DNA from: Epiperipatus broadwayi
Lineage: Eukaryota > Onychophora > Udeonychophora > Euonychophora > Peripatidae
Direction of reading: 5' to 3'
Length of the DNA: 64,000 bases
Assembly (NCBI GenBank): GCA_028023455.1
Contig: JAQFVV010000013.1
Location: 15,448,258-15,512,257 of the forward strand
A program made the translations under genes and the position numbers. Positions within the stretch are counted from its first letter, which is position 1; each line of letters starts with the position of its first letter. Under the pieces are notes generated by a model. That model was not told the DNA's origin and made no database searches. It saw only the letters and a program-made list of their open reading frames with translations. Below are positions 23,410 through 35,600 of the stretch, one piece after another.

Positions 23410-24330
23410 TTTGAATAAGACTAGGAAGGGTGTAACAGGTTTATGGGTATGTAGCCAATGTGTAAATGTGGTAAAAGAAGTGAGAAAGTGGTTTCTAAGT
23501 GTAGATAGTTTAAAGAGAAAGTCAGGGGAAATGAGCAAAATGTAATTACAGAAGATAGGACAGAGTATGGTTTTAGTGGAGTGTCAGGAGGTATGGGGGG
23601 AGAAATTAGTAGTACAATGGAGATGACCATCAAACATCACATGATCACCATCTCTATACTAGCACATAATTTGTTTGGCACAGGGTGGCACTACTGTATG
23701 GGGAGTTTTGCCTTTGTTTACAATGGAGATGGTTAGCTAAAGAATAAATTAGAGGAAGAGTTGAAGGATGTAGAAGTAAAATTAAAATTGTTAGAGATGA
23801 AGAGTGAACAGATAAAGGAATTATTGAGTAGGAATGATAAGAAGTAGATAAGGAGGTCCAGAAGGTGGTAGAAAATATGGATGGAGCAGAGAAAGTAGAC
23901 TATGAGACAGTATTAATAGCAGATTCACTAATTAGAGAATGTGGAGATATAATTGCAAGGGAAAATAGAAGCAGGTATGTAAGAGTATGTTTGCCTGGAG
24001 CTAGAATTAGGGATGTGATAGATAAAATAAAAAAAACAAGATAGTAGAGATGTGTATGTTATGTTAGAGACTAATAATTTGTCAGAACCATCAGAAAGAG
24101 TAATGGATGAGACATAGAATTGATTAGGAATTTGAGTAAGATTAAAGGAAGAGTAGAGATGGTTGGATTATTACCAAGATTTGACAAGAGATATTTGTTA
24201 GATAGGGCATGTTCTATAAATGAGATTGAAAAAAATTTGTGAGAGAAATGATGTTATGTTTGTAGATGTGTGGGATTGGTTTATTGGAAAGAGGGAGTTA
24301 TATAGTCAAGACGGATTGCATAGGAAAACA
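23410..24330 (+). pseudogene. Copy B ORF1: zinc finger, coiled coil and SGNH hydrolase-like domain
   Basis: Blocks appear in order through shifting frames. A Cys-rich segment reads LWVCSQCVNVVKEVRKWFLS at 23445-23504. A charged coiled-coil stretch (EEELKDVEVKLKLLEMKSEQ) runs from about 23750. Next comes VLIADSLIRECGDII with the GDSL-type serine at 23925, then VCLPGARIRDVIDKI. VYVMLETNN at about 24050 sits where the HVGTND block would be. Finally YSQDGLHRK has the Asp-x-x-His pair at 24310-24321. Serine, Asp and His are thus at the expected SGNH positions. Esterase-type ORF1 proteins occur in CR1-like elements, where the role is thought to be RNP or membrane-related. This copy is inactivated by stops. 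Confidence 0.72.
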
Positions 24331-24579
24331 AGGAAGTGAAGTTTTAGGAAGTCATAAAGAATATAATTCGGGAAACTTATAAAGGGTGGGAGGGTAAATT
24401 GCAGTATTATCAAAAAGAGAATGGGATGTAAGAAATAAGCAAAGGGTAGTTGATTTAGATATGTGTAGATGTGGAGAGGGAATGGATCTGTAAAATTAAT
24501 GGTAAGCAGGTTATTTATAAACATAATGGAAAAGAATCAAAAGAATTTATAAAAGAGTAGTTAGGAAAGAAGAAATTGT

Positions 24580-25400
24580 TAAAATTGGGTATTTGAATAT
24601 GCAAGGTGGTAGGAGACCAAAAAAGTGGTTGGAATTAAATAAAGCAATTGAAAATGAAGAGCTCGAGGTATTAGCAGTAGTGAAAACCCATCTAAGAGAA
24701 AAAGAAGAGCCTATTCTGGCAGGGGGATATAAATAGAAAAGAAATGAAAAAAGGGGTGGTGGTATAGGTGTTATATCAAAAAAAATATTTAAATATTGTT
24801 TGTGATTTGAAAACGTTGACAAGACAAGAGTGGATGTTGGCTATAGCCACTGGAAATAGTCAAACTATAATGGAGTGGAACAGTAGCATATATGAATGCC
24901 TAGTTAAGGATATACAGAGTTTTTAAAGAAAAAAGGAAGAGAATAATAGTTATAGGGATATGAATGGACATATTGAAGAAATTGATGATGTAGATAATAA
25001 GAATGGACAGCTTTTGAAGAAATTTTGTCAGAGAGTAAATTTAAGCATTGGAAATTTATCACATATTTCTGAGGGACAATATACATGATCTAGAAATAAT
25101 ATATTCCACACAATAGATTATGTATTGGTAAAGAAAGAGGGAATAAATAAAGTACAGAAAATTAAGGTATTTAATATTGAAGAGAGTATGTAATAGTGAT
25201 CATAACTTCATTGTAATAGAAATGCTTAGTAATGTGATGGAGAATAGAAATAAAAGTAGAAACAATAGTGAAAGATGTGGATGGAGAGTGAATGATAATA
25301 AGTTGGAAGAGTATAAAATACAAGTTGAAGAAACCATGGACGAATTGGTTGGGGATGAAATAGAAAAAAGTGGCAAATAGGGTTTTAGGTGAGAATATTC
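24580..25400 (+). pseudogene. Copy B AP endonuclease relic
   Basis: The start reads LGYLNMQGGRRPKKW, then LEVLAVVKTHLREKEEPIL (catalytic Glu changed from the usual ET to KT), then RGGGIGVISKK. After gaps come DMNGHIEEIDDVDNKNGQLL and IDYVLVKKEG. SDH is at 25195-25203 within RVCNSDHNFIVIEM. It aligns with copy A at 6409-7476. Several stops and frameshifts are present. Confidence 0.8.
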
Positions 25401-25659
25401 AGAAGATTAAAAGTGATAAAAAAATGAGTTAGTAAAAGTGTAAAAGAGAGGGGAAAAGCATGGAGAGAATATAAGTGTGCTATTAAGAATAAAGAAAGCA
25501 AAAAAAATATTAATGCTAAATGGGAAAAGTACTTAGAAAAGAAGTTGGCTAAAATAGATAATTATAGAGAATGAAATTGAATAGTAAATTATCAGAGGAT
25601 ATTAATAAAAGTGGAAGAGATGGGAGTAAAAAATTTTGGAATTACCTTAAAAGGAGAAA

Positions 25660-26640
25660 TGTAGGGGAGAGATAGTATTACTAGATGATTAGGGAATAGA
25701 GTGTAGCCCTAGAAAAGAGTTAGAGAGAATCTTAAATAGGTATGTAATGGATATAGAAAAGATGTTAGATGTGAAAGACAGTGATAGAAAACATGAAAGC
25801 ATATAGTAATGGGAATATTAGGTTTACAGAAAATGAACTGAATGAGGTAGGGTTAGAAATTGAAAAGGCAAGAGGTTTAGATGGATGGGGCAGCAGAGAT
25901 GGTAATGAATTTAGGGCATAGGACAAAAGTAAAGCTATTATCATGTTTTAATAAGAGATGGCCCAGAAGAGTTTTTTCAGGTAGTTGGAGTAATACAAAA
26001 GTAAGATTATTTAAATTGAAAGGATCGTAGAAAGTTAAACAATTATAGACCAATAGCGGTAACATCAGTTTTATATAAAGTTTTTCCATATATGGTGGCT
26101 GGAAGAGTTGCAAAATAGATGGAAGAAAATAATGTAGTGGAGGAAATGCAAGGAGGTTTTAGATCAGATAGGCATATGAGATAATTTATTTGTAGTTACA
26201 CAACTTATGGTTATGAGTAGGAATTCAGGTAGACAGTTATGTACAAGTTTTATAGATATGGAGAAGGCATATGATAAATAGAAATAGATTATGGGTTAAG
26301 TTTAGCAAATTTAGGAATGGATGAAGCTTTAGTCGATATTAAATTATGTGAAAATAATAATTATACATATCAATTAGGGGATATAGAATCAGTTAAGGTT
26401 AAAAATGGGATGGGACTAAGGAAGGTTGCCCTATGGCACCTATTTTGTTTTATTTAAGTGAAATGAAGAGAGCAATAGAAAGATTAGGAAGAGGGATACT
26501 GTTAATCGATGACAAGGGAGTATATACTTTGTCGGGTCTTTTTTTTTTTGCGGATGATGTCTTTTTGTGTGCAGAAAGAAGATATGAAAGGCATTCTGAG
26601 GACATGCATAAGAGTGAGTAAAGAGATGGGGATTAAATTT
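25660..26640 (+). pseudogene. Copy B reverse transcriptase relic
   Basis: RT landmarks are readable in shifting frames: NNYRPIAVTSVLYKVF near 26038, MQGGFRSDRH near 26146, SFIDMEKAYD near 26247, LRKVALWHLFCFI-like remains of GLRQGCPMAPILF near 26415, and FADD near 26547. Every block has a counterpart in copy A at 5340-6443. The RQGCP block is broken by a deletion and the RT cannot be produced. Confidence 0.82.
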
Positions 26641-27400
26641 AGTGAAGAAAAATCAAATATAATGATGGTTAATACTGAGGAAGGAGATGAAGAATTTTTA
26701 TTGGGGGATATAAAGTGTGGTGATAGTAAATATGATGTAGCTAGAATTGTATGGGAGTTGCAGTAGCAGGGTTAATATGTTAGTAAAGGGTATTAGATTA
26801 CTTAGAAAAAATACAAGGGGAAGTAGGAAGACATGCATTAAATGCAATGTGTGGACAGCAAAGGAGGCAATTCAAGGAGAAATGGGATGGTCAAGTTTTT
26901 TTACGAGAGATGCAAAAATGAAAATGTTCAGTAGATTGCAGTTTATGGATAATAAAAGAATAGCCAAAATAGTATTTAATTGGGTTATGAGTAAAGGGCA
27001 GGCAACAAGATGGGTGAGAAAGATAATGCGGTATGCAGATTTGGATAAAGAATTTATATCAGTATACTTGTACAAAAAGTGGGATGATTGTGTTAGGATT
27101 GTTGACTGCTATAAAAAAGGAATGGGATAAAAGAATAGGTGCATTAATAAAGAATAGGAAGTTGTAGAACTAGTATGGCGAGTAAAGAGTTTAAATATAT
27201 ATAGAAGTAAATGGAACATTGGGTACGAGTTCATTTATGATAATAGCAAGGAAAGTAGTTTATTGTTTAAGGCTCAAACAGGATCTTTAGCAACAAGAGA
27301 ATATACATGTAAATGGAAAAATATGGGTGATTTAGTCTGCAAGTTGTGTAAGGAAGGCATAGAAAATATTAGGCTTCTGTTAAATGCTTGAAAGCAGAAA
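26641..27400 (+). pseudogene. Copy B ORF2 C-terminal region with damaged zinc knuckle
   Basis: It aligns with copy A at 4456-5340: MGIKFSEEKSNIMMVNT, then WTAKEAIQGEMGWSSF, MKMFSRLQFMDNKRIAK and VFNWVMSKGQATRWVRK. At 27338-27349 CKLC keeps the first Cys pair. A deletion of about 10 nt then removes the His and last Cys that copy A retains. Confidence 0.8.
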
Positions 27401-27690
27401 GGATACAAATAACAAAGTTATGGAAGAATAAATATGAACAAAGTGATTATACAGAAAGTGCGTTATTGTTTTTTATGCTGGGTTTGGAAACAGATAAGGG
27501 GGATTTAGATATGAAGGCCATGGAGTTGACAAAGATTATGTTGTGGAAATCTGATGGAGCAGATTATGGGAAAACTTAGGGTGGGGAATGGAAAGGCAAG
27601 ATAAAGTGGCTAACAGATTTCACTGGGCATAGTGGCTGAGAGATTCCAGACTCCTTATAAGGAGATGTTACAGTGAATCACATAGCACCT

Positions 27691-28091
27691 GTAGGGATTA
27701 TGTTCCCAAATGGTTTAAGCTTTAGCAATATATTAAAATTTTTCAAATTTTTATTGATGTAGATGATATAGTATTACTGTATTATTATTTAGTTTGTTTT
27801 GTAAATACAAATACTAAATATTTCATGACCTCTAATTTACATCTTTATTTTAACTATATTATATATACATTGAGTACGTCCTTTGACTTCAGTTAATAGC
27901 TACTGTAATTGTAGTTATTTGGCTTCTTTTTGGTATAACAATATATATTAAAATAAAACATTACATGACTCTTACACTTTCATATTTTCAAATGGAGAAT
28001 ATAATAGTTATCATTGTTTAATACTGATCACTGTTAGCTGGAGTCCATGTATTTGTTACAATATAAATCACAATTTGCATCATTCTTTTAC
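27691..28091. other. AT-rich intronic sequence
   Basis: No gene or repeat is recognised apart from TA-rich tracts. Confidence 0.5.
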
Positions 28092-28285
28092 CTGAGAGAT
28101 CAGTGAAAATGCATCCTGGTAGCTTAATGCAACTATTAGAGTTTGATTCAAAATCTTGAGTGTTTGAAATTTTCAAATTATTATAAAACCATTCACAGCA
28201 ACTGATCATTATAAGAATATTTATACTTTCATTTAGTGACCATTGTCTTAATGTTATTTGATTGTAGAGTGTAAAATTATATGCA
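28092..28285 (-). CDS. Candidate isolated exon of an unidentified protein
   Basis: On the minus strand a 194-nt stretch lies between a TTCATTTTCCAG acceptor (AG at 28287-28286) and a CTCTCAG/GTAAAA donor (GT at 28091-28090). It is open throughout (the frame stays open for 106 codons), which is unusual in such AT-rich DNA. Entry and exit leave one base each. The product includes YNQITLRQWSLNES, ILIMISCCEWFYNN and CIKLPGCIFTDLSG, with two NxS/T sites. The Cys pattern and FTD faintly recall the N-terminal part of family-10 fucosyltransferases, but this is only an impression. No partner exon on this strand joins it in phase here. It lies antisense in the last intron of the + strand gene. It could also be an old mobile-element fragment. 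Confidence 0.3.
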
Positions 28286-28301
28286 CTGGAAAATGAATTA
28301 T

Positions 28302-28355
28302 GGCTAACAAAACTGTTTAAGGGAAAATATGCTAACAAAACTATTTAAGGTAAAA
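28302..28355. repeat. Short tandem duplication (about 27 bp)
   Basis: GCTAACAAAACTGTTTAAGG and GCTAACAAAACTATTTAAGG stand next to each other, each followed by a GAAAATAT/TAAAATG variant. Confidence 0.75.
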
Positions 28356-29491
28356 TGAGATGGACTTCTTTCTAATGTGGAAAATAATTGCAATAAAAAT
28401 AATTAGTAAAAACAGTGTTTAATTGGATTGTATGATAAGCACAACATAGTGGATATGCAAAGGTACTGAAGAATTTACTTTTGTATAGTTGCATAAAAAA
28501 GTATGGAGAATATAGGTCTAAGGAATTGCAAATAAGATAGTTAAGTTAGTTAAAGAAAAAATTATATAACAATAAAAAAAATGTATAGAATACTAAAGGA
28601 TTTATGACAGCCATAAACAGTGTTTATTATTTCTTCCAAGGACAGCTTTGGTTACTAAGGGGGGGGCAGAAATAAGAATTTGTAGTCGTAATATGTATGG
28701 AGTTGAAAGGGAGAATATTATTTAATTTTTGAATGTAGGATATTGAATGAGGAACCATAAAGTCTATAAATAGTGTAAAATTGGAAGGCTAAACAAGATA
28801 ATTTTTTTAAATTTAGGTTTTTATAACAATAAAGATATTGGAACTAACGAAACTTTTATTAAAATGAGATAAAACAACAAAATCATCAATACTGGGAGAA
28901 TGATTGAAAATAATAGTGAGAAGGAATAAGCTTACAATGATATAAAATGGTTTTCAAGGAAGGCAAATGTTTTAACTTGGATAACAGGTTCTTTGGCCAT
29001 ATAGTTTACATGCAGAATCTTTCTATTTTATTTAAAGAGATCTCTTTACATTATATAAAGAGTTAGCCTTTTGTGTGTATGTTTTTTCAAAGTTTACTCA
29101 TAAATAATGGAGTTATTCAGAGAGCCTTTTACAATTGCTACTACTTAGAATGTATTTTCAATATTTATCAGATCATGTAAATATTGTGTAATTAAATCTT
29201 CATACTCCAACTAAAGAATTTTCTAAATATTATCTATGTGTTAAAAAATTTGATTAATCTCAGCAAGGCATATTTTGGACTCTACCCTCATTGGGTGTTC
29301 TAGATAGTGATCATTTCTAGGCATTTGATGGACAGAGCCCATAAACATATGCTGAGATTGGTCAATTTTTCACTTAATAGGTATACCATTTAGCACATCC
29401 TTTAGATAATGCATGAAGACTTAATTTCACTTCAAATAATATTATCCTTTATGTGTGTGATGTTTTTAATACTTGGTTTTTTTTTAAACAG

Positions 29492-29624
29492 AAGATTCTG
29501 TCATCAGTGCCAGTCTACCTATTTTGAATTTCATCCCCAATGTTCCTTTAAAACTGGAGTACAGACACTTTTAAATGATGTCCAGCAAGCAATCTCTCAA
29601 GCCAAAAATAGTTTTCCAAAATAA
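29492..29624 (+). CDS. Terminal exon of the unidentified coiled-coil / Cys-rich-tail protein
   Basis: The acceptor TTTTTTTTTAAACAG ends at 29491. The first base completes a Pro codon begun in the exon at 21544, and 44 codons follow to the TAA at 29622-29624. The product begins RFCHQCQSTYFEF then HPQC, followed by TGVQTLLNDVQQAISQAKNS and FPK. CxxC plus a third Cys and two His could form a small metal-binding knuckle, and the tail returns to a helix-like pattern. With the upstream exons at least 92 C-terminal residues are defined. I do not recognise the family. Two polyadenylation signals follow within 50 bp. Three exons joining in phase with good splice sites make this a real gene. Confidence 0.8.
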
Positions 29625-29635
29625 AAATTAATAAT

Positions 29636-29670
29636 AATAAACTGTTCCTTTTGTTAAATATCCTAATAAA
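29636..29670 (+). terminator. Polyadenylation signals of the + strand gene
   Basis: AATAAA occurs at 29636-29641 and again at 29665-29670, 12 and 41 bases after the stop codon. A GT-rich stretch (GGCTGTGTAATG) follows the second. This gives a very short 3' UTR. Confidence 0.65.
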
Positions 29671-32600
29671 AGAGGCTGTGTAATGACTATCATTAATCCT
29701 TTTCTATTATTAAAATAATTTTTAAACAAAAAAGAAGCAGTATATCATTTCTAAGTTGTTGTTTTTTTTTGATAATGTAAAACTTAAATTTATATATTTG
29801 TAAAAAAGAAATAAAACAAAATACCAAAATAAATTTGTAATATTTTATTTTTGCCATAGTTTAACTGCAATAACAAGATTTGTGTCATCTTAAAACATGT
29901 TAATCCAAACTACAAAGATTATTATAATTTGCATGCTAGCAAATGCTAGTTGCAAGATCGAACACTGGCTTTCAGTAAGCTGTTGGACTGATGAAAGTGG
30001 TTAACATTCAACAAACATTAGGAATTGCATGTTTGAAAACTGCACAGTGGTTCAATATTTTTTTTCTTTACACAGTATGTAAATAAATAATAATCATAAA
30101 TGTAGTCACTGGTTATAAAAAAAAAAAAAAAAGGTGAATAACAATCCTGACATTTAATCAAAAATTATCTACATCTGTGCTTATTAATAACCTCAAGTGT
30201 AACAATTTTTATTATGTTATAACAAATCCCAAGCCGCAAAAGCTTTGTAAAATTATATTTCATCATAGACTGTTAATTACTACTTTTAATAATAGTCTTC
30301 AATTAGAGAAATAGCGTTCAAAGTTGTTGCTTTCCAAAATATTAATGTCTGTGTATATGTGTGTTAATATACTTATATATTCATATTATGTGTATGTAAA
30401 ATTTATTGCATTTAATAGTAGGATCATTGCTTCTAAAATTAAATTTGTAATTTAAGATTTGAAAATAATTTATATTAAAGATTTGATGGAAAACAGTGAC
30501 AGGATATTGATGATCAAGTTGCTCAGTTATTGAGCCCTTTGGAAGAGCCTGAAGTCACAGCACATTTTTCAGCAGATATTAGACATTATAATGTGCTTGA
30601 ATGTTTATACAAACATTCATGTACACGCAAGCTTTATTAATATTAGGAATTGATCATATTCGAGAATATGTATATATCTATATATTAAACAAATTTATAT
30701 TAATAGGATAATTGAAACAAGTCAAATAGATGAGCATATTATTAAAGGTAGAAAAAAAATTAGAAACATTTTAGTAAGTATAGTAACATAGTATTCAAGA
30801 TACAATACAAAGACTGAATCATACAAAGAGCTATATCACCAATAATTGGAAGTATCCCCTATTCATAAATTATTTGGAATCTTTATATGTAATCTAAGTT
30901 GGAATATCATAACTTGAAATGAATAATATTTAAGAGCAGTAGAACTGAAACTTAATTTTAAACAGATAAAAACTGAGACGAGAAAAAATCAATTTTAAAG
31001 AAGGATATAACTTTTTTATACAAATTTGTTGAATGAGAACATAGATGCAATTAGTAGAGAGCATTTAATTATCATCAATGGCAGTTTGTCATGGTTTTTC
31101 ACTAATCTTTTTCAAAAACTGCTATTGTTTCTCTTCTTGAGATTCATTATAATGTTCAGGTCAATTAATTTCATTAATATTTGTTTATATAGAGATTAAA
31201 TATTATGCTGGAAGCAAATATGTAACCAATCAAATTAATTCCCAGCACTCCATAATGTCAAGCTATTGAACCACGAAAAGAATGTTAGACTAGCTTATCT
31301 CATTACATATATTCATTACAATTCATAATAATTTTAGAGATCTTATATCAAAATATATAACAATATATATTATTTGCCTTTAGAGGTTGTGATTACTGCA
31401 ACAATAATAAAAAATTGTACAAGATTAATTAAATTCAGAATCTTAAATAAGATTAATTAATGAGTTCTTAATTTAATTAATCTTTTATAACAACTTTATA
31501 TTTCTTTGCAATGACCACATAACTTTACTTAAATGATGACCAAATGACATTTTGAATGTCAATATATTTATTTACACATTTTAATATTTTACATTCACAC
31601 TGAAAATTACTAAGCATTATAATATCTTTTGCTTGTGAAAACCATCGCCTTTAAAGTCAGAATGTTGTATTTGGTAAAAAGATTTAGATTTTTAAATCTT
31701 TTTCACCTGAAATTTAGTTTTTTTCATTGGATCAATGATTTATGAGATTACTGAATATAATTTAGGAGTATTAAGAATTAATTTCATTGTGCTTGTATAC
31801 ATACATACAAAATTTATCTGAAATTAAGCATAAATATTATTGAGATGGCAATAACTTGATTTTTATTATTATTATTTTTAAATAATTGAATTAATTAAAA
31901 CAAAAAAAAATGAGTGGAAATTATCTTATTTGGTATAAGTCTAATATAACTTAAACTATCTTCATGATTAAAATGAAGTTATTCCTAAAAATTATCTTTG
32001 TGTTGGCTTTGTAAGCAAGACTTGTGATTTATGGAATGATAATTGAGGTAAAACAAATGATATTGAAAATTAAAATAAATACAGAGATGAGTTACATTAA
32101 TGCTGACATCAGTAATATATTGTTAAAAGATTATTTTAGGTATAATACACTCATAGCAGCATTATTTTAATTAAAAAAAAAAGATTATTTGTTTCATATA
32201 TATATGTAATACACGAATGGAACTACTAGAAAATGTTTGACAGAATTAAAACATAATTAACGATTATAGATTAAATATATTACACACACATATCATAACT
32301 ACTTACATATGAAGTATTCCACTTTCCATCACCTAAATTACAAAATTACTTTTGAAACAAAAAAAATGAAATTTTTCCATTCACTACTCAACATTTAATT
32401 TAATAAAGTGGACAAGGCAAACAGTAGGAATGAATCTAAACAAAGTGAGATGTTACTGCAGCTCTTATTTGACAAATATTTTATCTAATTTATTATTTAA
32501 AATCTTAAGCAGCAGATAAAAGGTGATTACATTTTTTTGTCCATAAAAAATATATAATTTAGATGATGCAGTTAGATAACATATATGTAATTATAAATGT

Positions 32601-35600
32601 TTATTTAGCATTATCCATATTTGATTTTCTTACATAATAAATCCATGGAAATTTACAAATATATTAGAAATTCTGACTTGTAAAAAATAATACATTTATT
32701 GAATAACAGTTGTAATAATATTTCAGCTTATGTCAATTCAACTCCTATTGTCCAAATGAGTGTCTATTTAAAATCTTAGGCAGCAGCTGAAAACATTTAT
32801 TTGTAAAAACATTTTGTAATTTAAGTGGCACAGCTGAATAATTTTCTATGTATGTAATTATGATATTTATTTATATAGTTCCAGTTTAGTATTATACACA
32901 TTTCATGTGTATATATGCTTAAAAATAGCATTATATATTATTAACATCTTTTCATTACTTATGCAATTATCTTGATCAAAATTGTATATATAAACTGCTT
33001 GAACTAATTACTGGAGTATATTTAAAAAACACATCAATAATCTTTTCATAAATAACATGGAGACAAAAAAAAATGGCAGTGTATGCAAATAAATTTTTAA
33101 TTAATATGAGCAGTTTTAAATTTTTAATAAATGCAATAGTTTTCTATCCATTAATGCTTACTGAAAATTCATCTACATCTGCACACATCCAATATGGAAG
33201 TGATTGTTTAGAATATACTGACACGACATCTATGACGATATGTCACTTTTACATATAATTTACAGATATATTTCAAAGCAAATAGTTTTACATTCAAAAT
33301 AATTATGAAATTCTAAAATAATTTAATTAAAAGTGTGTATACACACACATATATAAAATTTATTTAAAATCATGCAACTTGCAATAGCTGTACCTTACAC
33401 ATTTTGAATACAACCATTCTCATCTGAGCATCACCACATTAATATTGGTACAATTGTGGTTACTAGTCTAAGATTAGTTTCATGTTTTGTGATTATAAGT
33501 CGCATCATCATTATAGATAAATTTCATATATTTCTGAATGCACTAATTGATTATATATATATGTAGACACTTAATATTAGTTGGATATTTTTACTGATAA
33601 AAGATATTTGCCTATGATTTTTAATCTCAAAACTCTACTTAAATTGCAAAAATTGTTTTCATTCAGTTGTACTGCCTGTACATAAATTCCCTTGAAAAGA
33701 ATGTTGGTCAGATATATTTCTCCATTATATATTTTGATATAAGCATATAGTTGGTTTTTCTAGATGTTTGGAGTCCTTTTTGACCAGTAGTTCTATGAAA
33801 ATAATTAAAAAAAGACAGATTTTGTTATGATTACTTAAACTCTCATAGTTAGATTAAGTTGATTTCAAGAGATTTATTTATTTTTTCAAGTTTTATGAAT
33901 AGGTAGATTCTATAAATCAATATGAACAAAATGAATGTCAGGAAGGTGAAAAGTGTAAATTTAGCATAAAGATCATTCTAAGAAGAAAAAAATTTCCACT
34001 GCTTTTCAACAATGATTTTTGAAAATAAAAATGCAAAAACATTTATATGTCTTAATAAAATAGGAATATCTCTATGACTACCTAATTTAGGCTAACATTA
34101 AAATGTGTCTTTTTCTATCGTTTTCTTGCAGACTATTGCCATAAATTTGAATAGAAAATATTTCCATTAATTAAATAAATCAATTCAGAATGTACAATAG
34201 AAAAATACTGCTGGATATAGTTTTAGGTCATCTTTAAGGAAAATGAACATTCTATGTATATATGCCCCTATAAAACACCACTTCCGAAAATGCAGCACTG
34301 TAGAAATACAATGAATAGTAAATAATTTTGATTACAAATATAAAATTCATGATGCTATCTGTGCATGTGAACATTTATGCATATACATTCATCTTTATTT
34401 ATTCTTAAATATTCCTCACTCCAGATAGTAAATTTATACTAAGATTTATTTATATAAAACATTCTTTCCCTAGACCTTCTTCCAACAATTTTTTTAAAAA
34501 GATCATAATGTGAAGTGATAAAATAATGACACTGGCCATTAACATTTTCAAAAGAAACTCATTAGATAGACTATAAAAGATAAGTCTCTTAATCTTCATT
34601 ATTTCCCGCTCATTACAATGATGTGCATATAGCATATATAAGTGCATACATATATTTACAAAAAATCCCTAAGTCCAGCATCAATGGAAAAATGCCATAA
34701 TGTGTAATCTCTTTGAATCATTATAACAGTACAGATTTTGGAAAAACTAATATGCGAATTGTTAATGTCGCTCAACAGTTCCACAAAAAATAATTAATAT
34801 GGTGAAGTTTACAAAATTTCATCCTTCAGTTACAATCCTCTGAATTAATTTCTATAGGAATTGAAGTTTATAATGAATATTATTTTATGAACTTAAAATA
34901 ACAGAATGGATGCTACTTGTTTTAACAATCAGAAATGATTTATTTGTTACACCACTACTGTAATAAGCAATACAGTAGCCACCATATCAATTGAACTCAA
35001 AATAACTATTTTGGGATTATGTATGAATTCTGTTTCCTTAAACATTGCAACAAGTCTGATAATATAATATGATGCTAAATGGCTCATATTCTGACTGGTC
35101 TTAGATTTTGAAGCAGTTTATAAATGACCCTCAATTTCCAATGAGCAGAATTATTTTGGTTCATTCTTCTCAGATAGACATCATATCCTATGAATATATA
35201 TGGATGCAGGATTTCATATATAAAAGAATACATGAGGACACATGCATTTTTATTTATATAATTAATGAAAAAATAATAGCTTAATTTTTGAAGATTAACT
35301 TATATTTGGGACATTATATTTTGTATGACAACTCAATAAAAATCTGTCATATTTGCATTAATAACCTTAGATATTTTTTTTATTAAATTTAGCAATTTGC
35401 ATTTTTTATACAGATGTATAATATATATTATTATATTTCATAACTTTGATTACTACTTTATTATTTAGTTTCTTCTCAAGTTAATAAAAATACCAATTCA
35501 TTTCTCTATAGTAAAACCATAATAATAAAAATTATAAAAATGCAGTATTTTCAAATATTTGACATTTTATTATTTGAAATTGTGTGTATTCATATATTTC

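Larger units (their letters stand above)
23160..27690 (+). mobile_element. Old near-full-length non-LTR retrotransposon (family S, copy B)
   Basis: About 4.5 kb covers ORF1 (zinc-finger-like Cys pairs, coiled coil, SGNH hydrolase) and ORF2 (AP endonuclease, RT, CCHC region). The 3' UTR aligns with copy A, sharing GGGGAATGGAAA, GTGGCTAACAG and TGGGCATAG. Dozens of frameshifts and stops disrupt it, so it is far older than copy A at 4146-7500. It lies sense within an intron of the + strand gene and begins right at the edge of the hAT remnant. The 5' limit is approximate. Confidence 0.82.

Noticed and set aside
23113-24822. Several minus-strand frames of 70-141 codons
   Set aside because: They are antisense shadows of the degenerate non-LTR element, whose + strand carries the recognisable SGNH, endonuclease and RT blocks.
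33165-33255. Minus-strand segment with a good GTAAGC donor and readable residues (VIDVVSVYSKQS)
   Set aside because: The only acceptor AG forces an in-frame TGA or an early stop, so it cannot be an exon in the open frame.
34450-34647. Minus-strand frame resembling a type II signal anchor, possibly the start of the gene holding the 28092-28285 exon
   Set aside because: The only usable donor (AAG/GTCTAG) leaves the wrong phase for the 28285 exon, and no intermediate exon was found. Hydrophobic frames are common in T-rich DNA.
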